Source: Nocardioides lacusdianchii
GTDB lineage: Bacteria > Actinomycetota > Actinomycetes > Propionibacteriales > Nocardioidaceae
Direction: 5' to 3'
Length of the DNA: 64,000 bases
Assembly (NCBI RefSeq): GCF_020102855.1
Contig: NZ_JADHZD010000010.1
Coordinates: 1 to 64,000, forward strand
The notes under the pieces: generated by a model
Seen by the model: only the letters and a program-made list of their open reading frames with translations
What the model was told of the DNA's origin: nothing
Database searches by the model: none
Program-made: the position numbers and the translations under genes
In this document: positions 46,696-56,129 of the stretch, in pieces
Position numbering within the stretch: the stretch's first letter is position 1
Layout: each line of letters opens with the position of its first letter

Positions 46696-46824
46696 GGTGC
46701 GTGAGGGGGATTCCACTACTGCGGGATCCGCCCCACGCACCGCCCGACTGCGCGTCGTACGCCGACACACCCGCCGGCGGTGCGTGAGGGGGACTTCGAC
46801 GCCTCGGAATCCCCTTCACACGCC
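46696..46824. repeat. Two 46-nt imperfect palindromes in tandem
   Basis: Copies at 46696-46741 and 46779-46824 both begin GGTGCGTGAGGGGGA and end in a complementary arm (CCCCACGCACC; CCCCTTCACACGCC). Each forms a long hairpin. They lie between flotillin (downstream end) and the ABC-F gene (upstream), so they may terminate flotillin transcription. They look like a dispersed repeat family. Confidence 0.7.
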
Positions 46825-46838
46825 GCTCCGGAGGCGGT

Positions 46839-48377
46839 TCAGCTGAGCGGCGTGCCCTCGGCCGGCGCGGGCGCGACCGGGGTGGGCGAGGAGTCCCCGC
46901 CGGTGCGGGCGTACTTCTGGATCAGCTGCTCGACGTCGAGGCCGGTGGTGGTCCGCAGCAGCTCCATGGTCTGCACGAAGTTGTTGGTCACCTGCTTGGG
47001 CAGCTCGCCCGCGCCGTCGGCGGAAATCACGGTCAGCTTGTCGATACCGGCCATCGGGCGGGCCAGCTCGGCGGCCACCTTGGGCATCACCTCGATGAGC
47101 ATCTGGAGCACCGCGGCCTCGTTGTAGCCGGCGAACGCAGCGGCCTTCTTGTCCATCGCCTCGGCCTCGGCCTGACCGGCGGCCAGGATCGCGGCGGCCT
47201 GGGCCTCACCCTCGGCGCGGAGGGCGTCGGCCTCGGCCACACGGCGGGCCTTCTCGGCCTCACCGCGCTTGGCACCCTCGATGGCCTCGGCCTCGGCGAG
47301 CGCCGAACGCCGCGACTTCTCGCCCTCACCGGTCAGGCGGGCCTTCTCGGCCTCCGCCTCGGCGTTGGCGATGGAGGACGCCTTGCGGGCCTCTGCCTCG
47401 AGGATCTCCGAGCTGCGGCGGCCCTGTGCCTCGGTCTCGACGCGGTAGCGCTCGGCGTCGGCGGGCTTGCGGACCTCGGTGTCGAGCTGGCGCTCCTTGA
47501 GGGCGGCCTGCCGCACGGCCACCTTCTCCTGCTCGAGCAGGACGGCCTGGTCGCGGTCGGCCTGGGCGAGCGGGCCGGCGGCGGCTGCCTGGGCGTTGGC
47601 GGCGTCGGTCTCGGCCTTGATCTCGGCGCTCTTCAGGGCCAGGGCGCGCTGGGTGATCGCGATCTCCTGCTCGGCGGCGATGCGAGCCTGCTCGGCGGCC
47701 TGGCGGGCGTTGGCCTCGGCGATGGAGGCGAGCTGGTTGAGCTTGGCGGCCTCGGGACGACCGAGGTCGGCGAGGTAGGAGCCGTCGTCGGTGATGTCCT
47801 GGATCTGGAACGTGTCGAGCACCAGGCCCTGGCCGGTGAGCGAGGACTCCGACTCCTCGGCCACCCGCTGGGCGAACGCGGCACGGTCGCGGATGATCTG
47901 CTCGACCGACATCGAGCCGACGATCGACCGGAGCGCACCGGCGAGGACCTCCTGGGTGAAGGTCTCGATCTCGGACTGCTGACTGAGGAAGCGCTGGCCG
48001 GCGGCGCGGATGGAGTCCTCGTTGCCCCCGACCTTGACCAGCGCGACGCCGTCGAGGTTGAGCTTGATCCCCTGGCCGGAGACGGCGCCGCGGATCTGCA
48101 CCGAGATGCGGCGCGAGGACAGGTCGAGCGTCGCGAGCCGCTGGACGAACGGGATGACGAACACGCCGCCGCCCATGACGACCTTCTGGCCCGAGAGGTC
48201 GGTCGAGATCTCGCCGGTCTCCGGGTTGCGCACCTCGCCCTTGCCCTTGCGCCCGGTGACGATGAAGGACTCGTTGGGCCCGGCGACCTTGTAGCGCGTG
48301 GTGACCAGCAGCGCGAGGAGCACCAGCAGGACGACGAGGCCGATCACAGCTGTGACGACCGGGGACAGACCGAACAT
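46839..48377 (-). CDS. Flotillin-family membrane scaffold protein
   Basis: A 512-residue protein with one N-terminal membrane helix (about residues 7-28), an SPFH/band-7 domain (about 30-200, 'IRGAVSGQGIKLNLDGVALV') and a long Ala/Glu/Lys-rich coiled coil (about 210-420) followed by the flotillin end. Flotillins organise membrane microdomains in Gram-positive bacteria. It is preceded by an NfeD-like gene 33 bases upstream, the usual partner. Confidence 0.92.
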   Translation of the reverse strand: MFGLSPVVTAVIGLVVLLVLLALLVTTRYKVAGPNESFIVTGRKGKGEVRNPETGEISTDLSGQKVVMGGGVFVIPFVQRLATLDLSSRRISVQIRGAVSGQGIKLNLDGVALVKVGGNEDSIRAAGQRFLSQQSEIETFTQEVLAGALRSIVGSMSVEQIIRDRAAFAQRVAEESESSLTGQGLVLDTFQIQDITDDGSYLADLGRPEAAKLNQLASIAEANARQAAEQARIAAEQEIAITQRALALKSAEIKAETDAANAQAAAAGPLAQADRDQAVLLEQEKVAVRQAALKERQLDTEVRKPADAERYRVETEAQGRRSSEILEAEARKASSIANAEAEAEKARLTGEGEKSRRSALAEAEAIEGAKRGEAEKARRVAEADALRAEGEAQAAAILAAGQAEAEAMDKKAAAFAGYNEAAVLQMLIEVMPKVAAELARPMAGIDKLTVISADGAGELPKQVTNNFVQTMELLRTTTGLDVEQLIQKYARTGGDSSPTPVAPAPAEGTPLS

Positions 48378-48410
48378 GCAGGGCTCCTAGCGGCGTACGG
48401 GAAGAGGCGG

Positions 48411-48908
48411 TTACGGGAGGAAGAGGGGCTCGACCTGGACGGCCGTGGGTGAGATGACCTGGGTGACGCTGACCTGCGTGCCGGCGGGCACCGCGACGCT
48501 GGAGCGTGCGTTGAGGCGGGTGCGGTGACCGGCGACACTGATCGAGACGACGCCGAAGCCGCCCTCGGGGATCGCATCGACGACCTGCCCGATCTTCTCG
48601 ACCATGTCGGAGGTGCGGACCGTGTCGGTCTCGCCGCTGCCGTGGAGGAACCGCGACGCCTTGGCCGCGACCGCGCCGAGGACCACGCCCAGCACCAGTC
48701 CGATGACGACCGCGAGGGACGTCGAGCCGGTCGCGTCGAGCGCGATCGCGCCACCGAAGCCGAGCGCGCCGAGGAAGCCGGCCAGGGCCTCGGTCGAGAA
48801 GTAGCCCGCGCTGAGCCCCTCCAGGGCCCCGTCGAGCACGTCACCGAGCACGAGCGCGACGAGCAGGAGCAGTACGCCGAGCGCGCCCAGCACCAAGAAC
48901 ACGGTCAC
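48411..48908 (-). CDS. NfeD-like membrane protein
   Basis: A 165-residue protein with two to three hydrophobic helices in the first 80 residues and a C-terminal OB-like beta domain ('VVSISVAGHRTRLNARSSVA', 'TQVSVTQVISPTAVQVEPL'). It resembles the short NfeD/YqiJ partners encoded next to flotillins and is probably co-transcribed with it. Confidence 0.8.
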   Translation of the reverse strand: MTVFLVLGALGVLLLLVALVLGDVLDGALEGLSAGYFSTEALAGFLGALGFGGAIALDATGSTSLAVVIGLVLGVVLGAVAAKASRFLHGSGETDTVRTSDMVEKIGQVVDAIPEGGFGVVSISVAGHRTRLNARSSVAVPAGTQVSVTQVISPTAVQVEPLFLP

Positions 48909-49014
48909 GATGCCTCCCCCGGTCGTCAGCGCGACATGCCGCGCACACCCTAGCGGCAGCCTTCCCCCGTCGGGGTGGCTTCAATCCAGCCGGCGCTGAC
49001 GTCGGGCGTACGCG

Positions 49015-49914
49015 TCAGGCGAGCACGTGCGCGCCGGCGACCGGTCCGGTGGCGGTCAGCACGACGTCGTGGCCGGCGCCGGCGAGCCCGACCGCGGTCT
49101 CGCGGGCACCGTCGGCGGAGTCGCAGAGGAAGACGACCGTCGGCCCGGAACCGCTGACCAGCCCGCGCAGCGCGCCCTCGGCCTCGCCGCGGGCGATCAG
49201 GTCGCCGAGCTCGGGGCGCAGGTCGATCGCCGGCTCCTGGAGGTCGTTGTGGAGCGCGCGGGCCAGCCGCAGCGGCTCCCCTGTCGCCAGCGCCGCGAGC
49301 AGCGGCTCGGCGGACGCGGGAGCCTCGGGGGCGTCGGGGTGCAGGGCGTCGAAGTGGCGGTAGACCGCGGGCGTCGAGAGGCCCTCGGTCGCCGGGACCG
49401 CGACCCACCACCAGGAGGCGGGGTCCTCGACGGGCGAGACGAGCTCGCCGCGGCCCACACCCCGCGCCGTACCCCCCACGAGGGAGAAGGGGATGTCGCT
49501 GCCGAGCTGCGCCGCCAGGGCGAGCAGGTCGTCGTCGGAGGTGCGCAGGTCCCACCACCGGTCGCACGCGACCAGTGCCGCGGCGGCGTCGGCGGACCCG
49601 CCGGCCATGCCCCCGGCGACCGGGATGTCCTTGCGCACCTCGAAGGCGCCCGCGGCCTCGCGGCCGGCGTGCTCGGCGAGCAGCCGGGCGGCGCGGAGCA
49701 CGATGTTGTCCGGGCCGTCTGGCACGGCGGCAGGGTCGATGTGGTCGGCGACGTGCGTGACGAGCGAGAGCCCGTCGGCGCCCGACAGCGTGAGGTCGTC
49801 GTGGATCCCGATCGCCTGGTAGACGGTGTCCAGCGGGTGGAAGCCGTCCTCGCGGGCGCGACCGACCCCGAGGTGGAGGTTGATCTTGGCCGCCGCGCGG
49901 ACCGTGATGCTCAT
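49015..49914 (-). CDS. ispE: 4-diphosphocytidyl-2-C-methyl-D-erythritol kinase
   Basis: A 299-residue GHMP kinase of the MEP isoprenoid pathway. '[14 protein letters not shown]' at the N-terminus, the ATP-binding motif '[20 protein letters not shown]' near residue 95 and '[17 protein letters not shown]' near the C-terminus are diagnostic. Its ATG overlaps the rsmA stop (ATGA), giving the rsmA-ispE coupling also seen in other actinobacteria. Confidence 0.95.
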   Translation of the reverse strand: MSITVRAAAKINLHLGVGRAREDGFHPLDTVYQAIGIHDDLTLSGADGLSLVTHVADHIDPAAVPDGPDNIVLRAARLLAEHAGREAAGAFEVRKDIPVAGGMAGGSADAAAALVACDRWWDLRTSDDDLLALAAQLGSDIPFSLVGGTARGVGRGELVSPVEDPASWWWVAVPATEGLSTPAVYRHFDALHPDAPEAPASAEPLLAALATGEPLRLARALHNDLQEPAIDLRPELGDLIARGEAEGALRGLVSGSGPTVVFLCDSADGARETAVGLAGAGHDVVLTATGPVAGAHVLA

Positions 49915-50810
49915 GCGGGTCCGGAGGGTCGCGAGGGGTGCACGCCGTGCGCGGCGAGCCCCTCGGCGATCCGGGCGAAGTCCTCGACGGTCAGCACCTC
50001 GCCGCGGGCCGTCGGGTCCACGCCGGCGGACTCGAGGGCGGCGGTCGCGACCTCGGCCGAGCCGGCGACCCCGCGCAGCGCGGCCCGGACCTGCTTGCGG
50101 CGCTGGGCGAAGGCGGCGTCGACGACGGCGAAGACCGCCTCGCGGGACGCGGTGGTCCGCGGCGGCTCACGACGGGTCCAGGCGACCAGACCGGAGTCGA
50201 CGTTGGGGGCCGGCCAGAAGACGTTGCGCCCGATCGCACCCGCACGGCGTACGTCGGCGAACCACGCCGCCTTCACGCTCGGCACGCCGTAGGTCTTCGA
50301 CCCGGGGCCGGCGGCCAGCCGGTCGGCCACCTCGGCCTGCACCATGACCAGGCCCCGCTCCAGCGACGGCAGCAGGGTCAGCAGGTGGAGGAGCACCGGG
50401 ACGGACACGTTGTAGGGGAGGTTGGCGACCAGCGCGGTCGGAGCGGGACCGGGCAGCTCCTCGACGCGCATCGCGTCGGCCAGCACGACCTCGAAGCGGT
50501 CGGCCTGCGCAGGGGCGTACGCCGCGATCGTGGCCGGCAGCCGCTCGGCGAGCAGCGGGTCGAGCTCGATGGCGATCACGCGTCGGGCGACCTCGAGCAG
50601 CGCCAGCGTCAGGGAGCCGAGGCCCGGGCCGACCTCGACCACGACGTCGTCGCCGGTGACGCCGGACTCGCGGACGATCCGGCGCACGGTGTTGGCGTCG
50701 ATGACGAAGTTCTGCCCGCGCTGCTTGGTGGGGCGCAGGTCGAGCTCGGCGGCGAGCTGACGCACCTCGACCGGCCCGAGGAGCCTCGGGCCGGCCGGGT
50801 TCGTGGTCAT
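49911..50810 (-). CDS. rsmA: 16S rRNA dimethyladenosine transferase
   Basis: A 299-residue KsgA/RsmA enzyme that dimethylates A1518 and A1519 of 16S rRNA. '[18 protein letters not shown]', SAM motif '[17 protein letters not shown]', '[19 protein letters not shown]' (with the NLPY catalytic motif) and '[13 protein letters not shown]' are present. The ATG at 50810 is taken over a TTG nine bases earlier. A REP-like repeat separates it from rpf. Confidence 0.96.
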   Translation of the reverse strand: MTTNPAGPRLLGPVEVRQLAAELDLRPTKQRGQNFVIDANTVRRIVRESGVTGDDVVVEVGPGLGSLTLALLEVARRVIAIELDPLLAERLPATIAAYAPAQADRFEVVLADAMRVEELPGPAPTALVANLPYNVSVPVLLHLLTLLPSLERGLVMVQAEVADRLAAGPGSKTYGVPSVKAAWFADVRRAGAIGRNVFWPAPNVDSGLVAWTRREPPRTTASREAVFAVVDAAFAQRRKQVRAALRGVAGSAEVATAALESAGVDPTARGEVLTVEDFARIAEGLAAHGVHPSRPSGPA

Positions 50811-50830
50811 GGTGGGCAAGCCTAGTGGGG

Positions 50831-50877
50831 GGTCTCGATACGCCGCTCGCTGCGCTCGCGAGCTACTCGACCACCGA
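50831..50877. repeat. REP-like palindrome between rpf and rsmA
   Basis: GGTCTCGATACGCCGCTCGC continues into TGCGCTCGCGAGCTACTCGA and CCACCGA. The centre GCTCGCTGCGCTCGCGAGC folds as a hairpin. This unit is familiar as a dispersed repeat in many actinobacterial genomes and differs from the 16108-16279 family, though both end in ACCACCG-like sequence. Confidence 0.7.
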
Positions 50878-50885
50878 TGGGACCG

Positions 50886-52028
50886 TCAGCGGGGCAGGCC
50901 GAGCTTCGCGGAGCAGCCGGGCCACGAGCCGTAGCCGCCGGTCGCGGCGCGGAGCTTCTCGGCGATGGCGATCTGCGTCTCGCGCGACTGCTGGTGCGGG
51001 TAGCCGGGGCCGCCGTAGGCGCGCCAGGTGCTGAGGCTGAACTGCAGGCCGCCGTAGTAGCCGTTGCCGGTGTTGATGGCCCAGTTGCCGCCGGACTCGC
51101 ACTGGGCGAGGGAGTCCCACACCGTGCCGCCGCTGGCGAAGTTGCTGGTGGGCTCCTCCTTGGTGCCGATTGCCACGATCGTCGGCACGGGCTTCACGCG
51201 GACCGAGGCCTGCACGACCTTGCGGGCCACGAGCTTCCCGTCGACGTAGCGCAGGCGGTAGGTCACGGCGCGTACGCCGTCACGGCCGGCCTGGACGACC
51301 TCCTCCTCGCCCTCGAGCATCGAGGAGTCCTCGCGCTGAACGACGGGGGCGTCCACGACCTCGCGCTGCACCTTGCGGGTCGCGATGCGGATGTCGGTGA
51401 CGACGACCTTGTCGCCGTCGTTGATCTCGGTGCGCAGCGGGGGCGTCACCTTGTCGTGCTGGTCGACCTCGAAGTCCATGGACTCCAGCACGTCGGCCAC
51501 CGTCATCGCGGTGACCGTGCGCTTGCGCAGGTCCTTGGCGCCGAGCTTGAGGTGCACGACCTTGGGCGTGACGACCTCGAGCGTGAGGCCGCTGCGTCCG
51601 ATCGAGGAGCTGCGGCTGGCGGACAGGTCGGCGCCGTCGAAGCGGCGGCCGATCTCGCCGAGCGCGCTCGCGAGGTTGGTGGAGTTCACCCAGTAGGTGA
51701 AGGTCTCGCCGTCGACGGCGAGCTCGAGCGGGCGGCCGAACTGGACGGCGATGGCCGTCCCGTCGGAGACCGACTCGTCCGCCGGAGGGGCGACCAGGTC
51801 CTTGTCCGTGACCTCGATGCCCTCGGCCGCGAGCACGTCGGCGACGGTGTCACCGATGGCGCTGACCTGGCGGGTCTCCCCGTCGAGGGTGAGGGTCACG
51901 TCCTTGCTGAGGGCGGCGTAGCCGACCGTGGTGCCTGCGACGGCTGCCACGACGACCGCCACGAGGGTCGCCAGGACTACACGTGAGTTGAGGCGGGACC
52001 TGCTGAGCTGCGCGAGACGAGAGCGCAC
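50886..52028 (-). CDS. rpfB: Resuscitation-promoting factor, RpfB-like
   Basis: A 380-residue secreted or membrane-anchored muralytic enzyme. It has one N-terminal hydrophobic helix (about residues 16-38), three DUF348 modules ('[20 protein letters not shown]' and two repeats), a G5 domain (about 215-290, '[20 protein letters not shown]') and the lysozyme-like Rpf domain (about 305-380, '[20 protein letters not shown]' with catalytic Glu after the Cys). The GTG at 52028 has GGAGA upstream; a longer frame lacks a good start. It lies between tatD and rsmA as in mycobacteria. Confidence 0.93.
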   Translation of the reverse strand: MRSRLAQLSRSRLNSRVVLATLVAVVVAAVAGTTVGYAALSKDVTLTLDGETRQVSAIGDTVADVLAAEGIEVTDKDLVAPPADESVSDGTAIAVQFGRPLELAVDGETFTYWVNSTNLASALGEIGRRFDGADLSASRSSSIGRSGLTLEVVTPKVVHLKLGAKDLRKRTVTAMTVADVLESMDFEVDQHDKVTPPLRTEINDGDKVVVTDIRIATRKVQREVVDAPVVQREDSSMLEGEEEVVQAGRDGVRAVTYRLRYVDGKLVARKVVQASVRVKPVPTIVAIGTKEEPTSNFASGGTVWDSLAQCESGGNWAINTGNGYYGGLQFSLSTWRAYGGPGYPHQQSRETQIAIAEKLRAATGGYGSWPGCSAKLGLPR

Positions 52029-52307
52029 GATTCTCCGAACGTCGTACTCCCCGGGCCTCGGGCGGCAGCACTCCACCACCTGCGGCTGCGCAGCGACCAC
52101 GGCGGTGCCGTGGAGCCGTACGACGTGCGAGCGGGGGTCTCGCAGGACCGGCCCGACCCGGTCCAACGCGTGCCGCCGAAATCACTCCCGATCCCGGCCA
52201 ACAATCACAAGACGATAACGACGACTGGCCCGGACGCAAATTCGAACGCCGGAATTCGCACGAGACTCCGGTCACCACGGACCCTCCCGCAGCGCCTTCG
52301 GCGCGAC
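52029..52307 (-). promoter_or_regulatory. Long upstream region of rpf
   Basis: A 279-base gap between rpf and tatD. An imperfect palindrome at 52236-52259 (GCAAATTC ... GGAATTCGC) sits in a locally AT-richer patch (52190-52260) where the promoter probably lies, leaving a leader of about 150-200 nt. I looked for a c-di-AMP (ydaO-type) riboswitch, known before some rpf genes, and could not see its conserved core. Confidence 0.35.
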
Positions 52308-53222
52308 CTACCAGGAGCCCCCGAAGGCGGTCTCGGTGTTGGCGTCGATGGCCCGGCAGAGCTCCTCGAGGTCGGCGCCGAGGACGTCGGCCATCGCCCG
52401 CACGGTGAGCGGGACGAGGTAGGACGCGTTGGGCCGGCCGCGGTGCGGCGTGGGCGTGAGGTAGGGCGCGTCGGTCTCCACCAGCACCCGGTCGCGCGGC
52501 GTGACCGCGAGCGCGTTGCGCAAGGGCGCGGCGTTCTTGAAGGTGACGGTCCCGGCGAAGCTGAGGTGCGCGCCCCGGTCGAGGCAGCGGCGCGCGAAGG
52601 CGTCGTCGCCGGAGAAGCAGTGCATCACCCAGCGCTCGGGAGCACCCTCCTCGTCGAGGACGCGCAGCACGTCGTCGTGGGCCTCGCGGTCGTGGATGAC
52701 GAGGGTCTTGTCGAGCCGCTTGGCCAGGTCGATGTGGCGGCGGAAGCTCTCCTCCTGCGCGGCCCACCCCTCCTCGCCGGTGCCGCTCTGCGCGTGGCGG
52801 AAGCGGTCGAGCCCGGTCTCGCCGACGGCACGGACCTTGTCGTGGGCGGTGGCGAGCCGCTCGATCTCCTCGATCGCCGCGTCGAGCTCACCTGTGGCGG
52901 CCAGGCGCGGCGCCTCGTTGGGGTGCAGCGCGACGCCGGCCACGAGCGCGTCGTGCTCGGCAGCCGCGGCCACCGCCCAGCGCGCGCCGGGCAGGTCGCA
53001 GCCGATCTGCACGATCCGCGGCACCCCGACGGCCGCGGCCGCATCGATGGCCTCCGCGGTGGAGATCCAGTCGCCGTCGGCGATGTCGAGGTGGCAGTGG
53101 TTGTCGACCACCGGGTGCGGCAGCGGGTCGGGTGCGGGCGGGCGCTCGCGGTCGCGGCGGGCGCCGGACGTCTCCTCCGTCGCGGCGCGGCTGCGGGTGG
53201 GCCCCTGGTCAGCGGTGGACAA
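52308..53222 (-). CDS. tatD: TatD-family metal-dependent DNase
   Basis: About 304 residues. A metallo-dependent hydrolase of the TatD family with 'VVDNHCHLD', 'VGETGLDRFRH', 'LVIHDREAHDD', 'WVMHCFSGD' and 'LVETDAPYLTP' supplying the metal ligands. The TTG at 53222 is chosen as start because GGGAGGT lies nine bases upstream, inside the 3' end of rsmI (14-base overlap). The first 37 residues are then a polar extension. A GTG at 53111 (VVDNHCH) would give the minimal family length. Confidence 0.88.
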   Translation of the reverse strand: MSTADQGPTRSRAATEETSGARRDRERPPAPDPLPHPVVDNHCHLDIADGDWISTAEAIDAAAAVGVPRIVQIGCDLPGARWAVAAAAEHDALVAGVALHPNEAPRLAATGELDAAIEEIERLATAHDKVRAVGETGLDRFRHAQSGTGEEGWAAQEESFRRHIDLAKRLDKTLVIHDREAHDDVLRVLDEEGAPERWVMHCFSGDDAFARRCLDRGAHLSFAGTVTFKNAAPLRNALAVTPRDRVLVETDAPYLTPTPHRGRPNASYLVPLTVRAMADVLGADLEELCRAIDANTETAFGGSW

Positions 53223-54039
53223 CGTCGTACACCTCCCGCTTGGGCAGCCCGGCGCGCTTGGCGACCTCGGCGATCGCCTCCTTGCGCGTCGAGCCGGACT
53301 CCTCGAGCTCCGCGACGGCCGTACGCAGCGAGCCGGGGTCGGTGCCCACGGCAGGGGCGCCACTGGAGCCCTGGACCACGATGGTCACCTCGCCGCGGAT
53401 GCCGTCGGCGGCCCAGGCAGCGAGCTCGGCGAGCGGGCCGCGGCGTACTTCCTCGTAGGTCTTGGTGAGCTCGCGGCACACCGCGGCGGGCCGGTCGTCG
53501 CCGAGCGCCTCGGCCATCGCGACGAGCGCGGCCTCGGTGCGGTGCGGCGCCTCGAAGAAGACCATCGTCCGCTCCTCGGCGGCCAGCGCCGCGAGTCGTC
53601 GGCCACGCTCGCCGGCCTTGCGGGGCAGGAAGCCCTCGAAGCAGAAGCGGTCGACCGGCAGGCCGCTGACGGCCAGCGCGGTGAGCACCGCGCTCGGGCC
53701 GGGCACGGCGGTGACGCGTACGTCGTGCTCGACCGCGGCGGCCACCAGCCGGTAGCCCGGGTCGGAGACGCTGGGCATGCCGGCGTCGGTCACCAGCACC
53801 ACGCGCTCGCCGGCCAGCAGCGCCTCCAGCAGGACGGGCGTGCGGGCCTGCTCGTTGCCCTCGAAGTAGGAGACGACCCGTCCCGAGAGCGTGATGTCGA
53901 GGTCGGCGCACAGGCGCTTGAGGCGCCGGGTGTCTTCCGCGGCGACGACGTCGGCACCGGCGAGCTCGGCCGCCAGCCGCGGCGGCGCGTCACCCGCCTG
54001 GCCGATCGGGGTGCCCGCGAGGACCAGGACGCCAGACAT
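53209..54039 (-). CDS. rsmI: 16S rRNA (cytidine-1402-2'-O)-methyltransferase
   Basis: A 276-residue SAM-dependent tetrapyrrole-methylase-fold enzyme. 'VLVLAGTPIGQAGDAPPRLA', 'VVAAEDTRRLKRL', 'VLVTDAGMPSVSDPGYRLV' and 'VTAVPGPSAVLTALAVSGLP' are family hallmarks. The ATG at 54039 is the family start (MSGVLVL). It is divergent from the protein mannosyltransferase gene, as in mycobacteria. Confidence 0.95.
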   Translation of the reverse strand: MSGVLVLAGTPIGQAGDAPPRLAAELAGADVVAAEDTRRLKRLCADLDITLSGRVVSYFEGNEQARTPVLLEALLAGERVVLVTDAGMPSVSDPGYRLVAAAVEHDVRVTAVPGPSAVLTALAVSGLPVDRFCFEGFLPRKAGERGRRLAALAAEERTMVFFEAPHRTEAALVAMAEALGDDRPAAVCRELTKTYEEVRRGPLAELAAWAADGIRGEVTIVVQGSSGAPAVGTDPGSLRTAVAELEESGSTRKEAIAEVAKRAGLPKREVYDVVHR

Positions 54040-54127
54040 GCGCCCGATCATGTCAGGTGCTCCTCGTCGCCGGCGGAGGAGCACGCGGTCGTCCGCTCAC
54101 CTCCGCACCTCTGGTTAGAGTTCCGGC

Positions 54128-55708
54128 GTGACCCTGAGTGCCGCCGAGCGGAATCGTCCGCGCTGGCGCTCGGAGGATCCGCTCCTCGGCTGGGTCGGGG
54201 CGGTCTGCCTGGCGAGCCTGGCCTTCTTCCTGCGGCGCTGGCACCTCGGCACGCCCCACGCCTTCTCCTTCGACGAGACCTACTACGCCAAGGACGCCTG
54301 GTCGCTGCTCAACCACGGCTACGTCCGCGGCTACGTCGAGGACGCGGACAAGACGATCCTCAACGGCGACGTGACCGGGCTGTGGCAGGACGGCCCGTCG
54401 ATGATCGTCCACCCCGAGGTCGGCAAGTGGCTGATCGCAGGCGGCATCGAGCTCTTCGGGATGGAGCCGTCGGGGTGGCGCTTCGCCTCGGCGCTGGTCG
54501 GCGCGCTGATGGTGCTGGTGATGTGCCGCTTGGTACGCCGCGTGACCGGCTCGACGGTGCTCGGCCTCGTCGCCGGGCTGCTGCTGTCGGTCGACGGGCT
54601 CCAGCTCGTGCTCTCGCGCCTCGCGCTGCTCGACATCTTCCTCGCCTTCTTCCTGCTGTGCGGCGTGCACTGCGTCGTGGCCGACCGGCAGTGGCTGCGC
54701 GAGCGCCTGGCCTCGGGACGGCACTCGCGGGCACTGGGCCTGTGGCGTCCGTGGCTGCTGCTCGGCGGTGTCGCCTTCGGCCTGGCGTGCGGCACGAAGT
54801 GGTCGGCCGCCTACACGCTGGCCGCCTTCGGCCTGCTGGCCTGGCTGTGGAGCGCCGGCGCCCGCCGCGCCTTCGGCCAGCGCCGCCCCCTACTGCGCTC
54901 GGTGTTCCTCGACGGGCTGCCGGCCTTCGTCGCGCTGGTCGGGATCGCCCTGGCGACGTACGTCGCGTCCTGGACGGGCTGGCTGATGAACGCCGAGGCC
55001 TACGAGGAAGCGTTCAGCAACACGCAGTACACCTCCTACGGCGGCGGGGAGCAGTGGCCGACCGCGAGCGAGCCCGACGCCGAGGGCCTGGGCGAGGTGC
55101 GCCAGTCCCTGCGCTCGCTGTGGAGCTACCACCAGGACGTCTACACCTTCCACAGCCACTTCCTCGACGACTCGACCCACGTCTACGCCTCCAAGCCGTC
55201 GACGTGGCTGGTGATGGGACGGCCGGTGGGGGTCGACGCGCAGACCGACATCCGGCCGGGGACGCAGGGGTGCGAGGCGCCGTCCGACTCGTCCTGCATC
55301 CGGCAGGTGCTGCTGATCGGCAACCCGGTGATCTGGTGGGGCGGGTGCCTGGCGATGATTGCGTCGCTCCTGCTCTGGGTGGGGGCCCGCGACTGGCGCC
55401 ACGGCGTCGCCGTCGTCGGCCTGGCGAGCACGTGGCTGCCGTGGTTCCTCTACGACGACCGGCCGATCTTCTTCTTCTACGCCATCACCTGCCTGCCCTT
55501 CCTCGTGCTGTCGCTCGCGCTGGCGATGGGGCACCTGATCGGGACCTCGGACGTGCCGACCCCACGGCGTACGTTCGGGGTGGTCGTGGCCGGGAGCTAC
55601 ACCGTCCTGGCACTGATCGCCTTCGCCTGGTTCTGGCCGATCTGGACCGACGCCCTGCTGACCAAGTCGGAGTGGGATGCCCGGATCTGGTTCCAGCGCT
55701 GGATCTGA
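54128..55708 (+). CDS. pmt: Polyprenyl-phosphate-mannose-protein mannosyltransferase
   Basis: A 526-residue GT39 membrane enzyme that O-mannosylates exported proteins co-translocationally. It has about ten transmembrane segments. The first outer loop carries 'FSFDETYYAKDAWSLLNHGY', with the acidic pair needed for catalysis, and further loops have 'VHPEVGKWLIAGGIELFGME' and 'HVYASKPSTWLVMGRPVG'. It starts at GTG. The substrates probably include secreted and lipoproteins of this region with Pro/Thr/Ser-rich linkers, which is an inference. Confidence 0.93.
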   Translation: MTLSAAERNRPRWRSEDPLLGWVGAVCLASLAFFLRRWHLGTPHAFSFDETYYAKDAWSLLNHGYVRGYVEDADKTILNGDVTGLWQDGPSMIVHPEVGKWLIAGGIELFGMEPSGWRFASALVGALMVLVMCRLVRRVTGSTVLGLVAGLLLSVDGLQLVLSRLALLDIFLAFFLLCGVHCVVADRQWLRERLASGRHSRALGLWRPWLLLGGVAFGLACGTKWSAAYTLAAFGLLAWLWSAGARRAFGQRRPLLRSVFLDGLPAFVALVGIALATYVASWTGWLMNAEAYEEAFSNTQYTSYGGGEQWPTASEPDAEGLGEVRQSLRSLWSYHQDVYTFHSHFLDDSTHVYASKPSTWLVMGRPVGVDAQTDIRPGTQGCEAPSDSSCIRQVLLIGNPVIWWGGCLAMIASLLLWVGARDWRHGVAVVGLASTWLPWFLYDDRPIFFFYAITCLPFLVLSLALAMGHLIGTSDVPTPRRTFGVVVAGSYTVLALIAFAWFWPIWTDALLTKSEWDARIWFQRWI

Positions 55709-55875
55709 CACCCCGCGCAGCGGTCCGGTCCACGAGCGGCCAAACCCACGGGTTCCACCGAGGTTCTGTCAAGATCGAGCGCATTGCACAGTTGGCAGTT
55801 TTCATTCCTCCCGCACACGAGGACGATGGACCAACCCCGGTCTCCGGGGTCGACGCCATGGGAGGGAGCGTTGAG

Positions 55876-56112
55876 ATGGACCCCACGATGATCCACGTGT
55901 GCTTGCAGACCGAGGGTGCACCCACCCCCGGGGGGCACGAGGTCGGCGAGCGCTGGGTGTGCTCGTGCGGCGACAACTTCGTCTACCGCGAGGGCTTCAA
56001 CCGCGCCGGTTACCCGAGCCTCGAGTGGTGGCCCGCGCCGGCTCAGCCCGTGGTCCCGCAGCCGCGAAGCGCCAAGGGACGCCGCCTGCTGTTCGGCCCC
56101 CGCAAGGGCTGA
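55876..56112 (+). CDS. Small cysteine-containing protein of unknown function
   Basis: A 78-residue protein with 'MIHVCLQTE', then 'GERWVCSCGDNFVYREGFNR', aromatic 'YPSLEWWPAP' and a basic tail RSAKGRRLLFGPRKG. The CxC pair plus the earlier Cys could bind zinc. GGGAGGG lies about nine bases before the ATG at 55876; the ATG at 55858 is an alternative. I know no family. The preceding 167 bases hold no gene and probably its promoter. Confidence 0.65.
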   Translation: MDPTMIHVCLQTEGAPTPGGHEVGERWVCSCGDNFVYREGFNRAGYPSLEWWPAPAQPVVPQPRSAKGRRLLFGPRKG

Positions 56113-56129
56113 GCCCCGCCCGGCTGCCG

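Noticed and set aside
52029..52307. c-di-AMP riboswitch before rpf
   Set aside because: Known before some actinobacterial rpf genes, but its conserved core could not be recognised here.
52501..56112. Plus-strand frame of 1203 codons
   Set aside because: It crosses tatD and rsmI in antisense and pmt in another frame. Only its last 78 codons look like a real gene, annotated separately.
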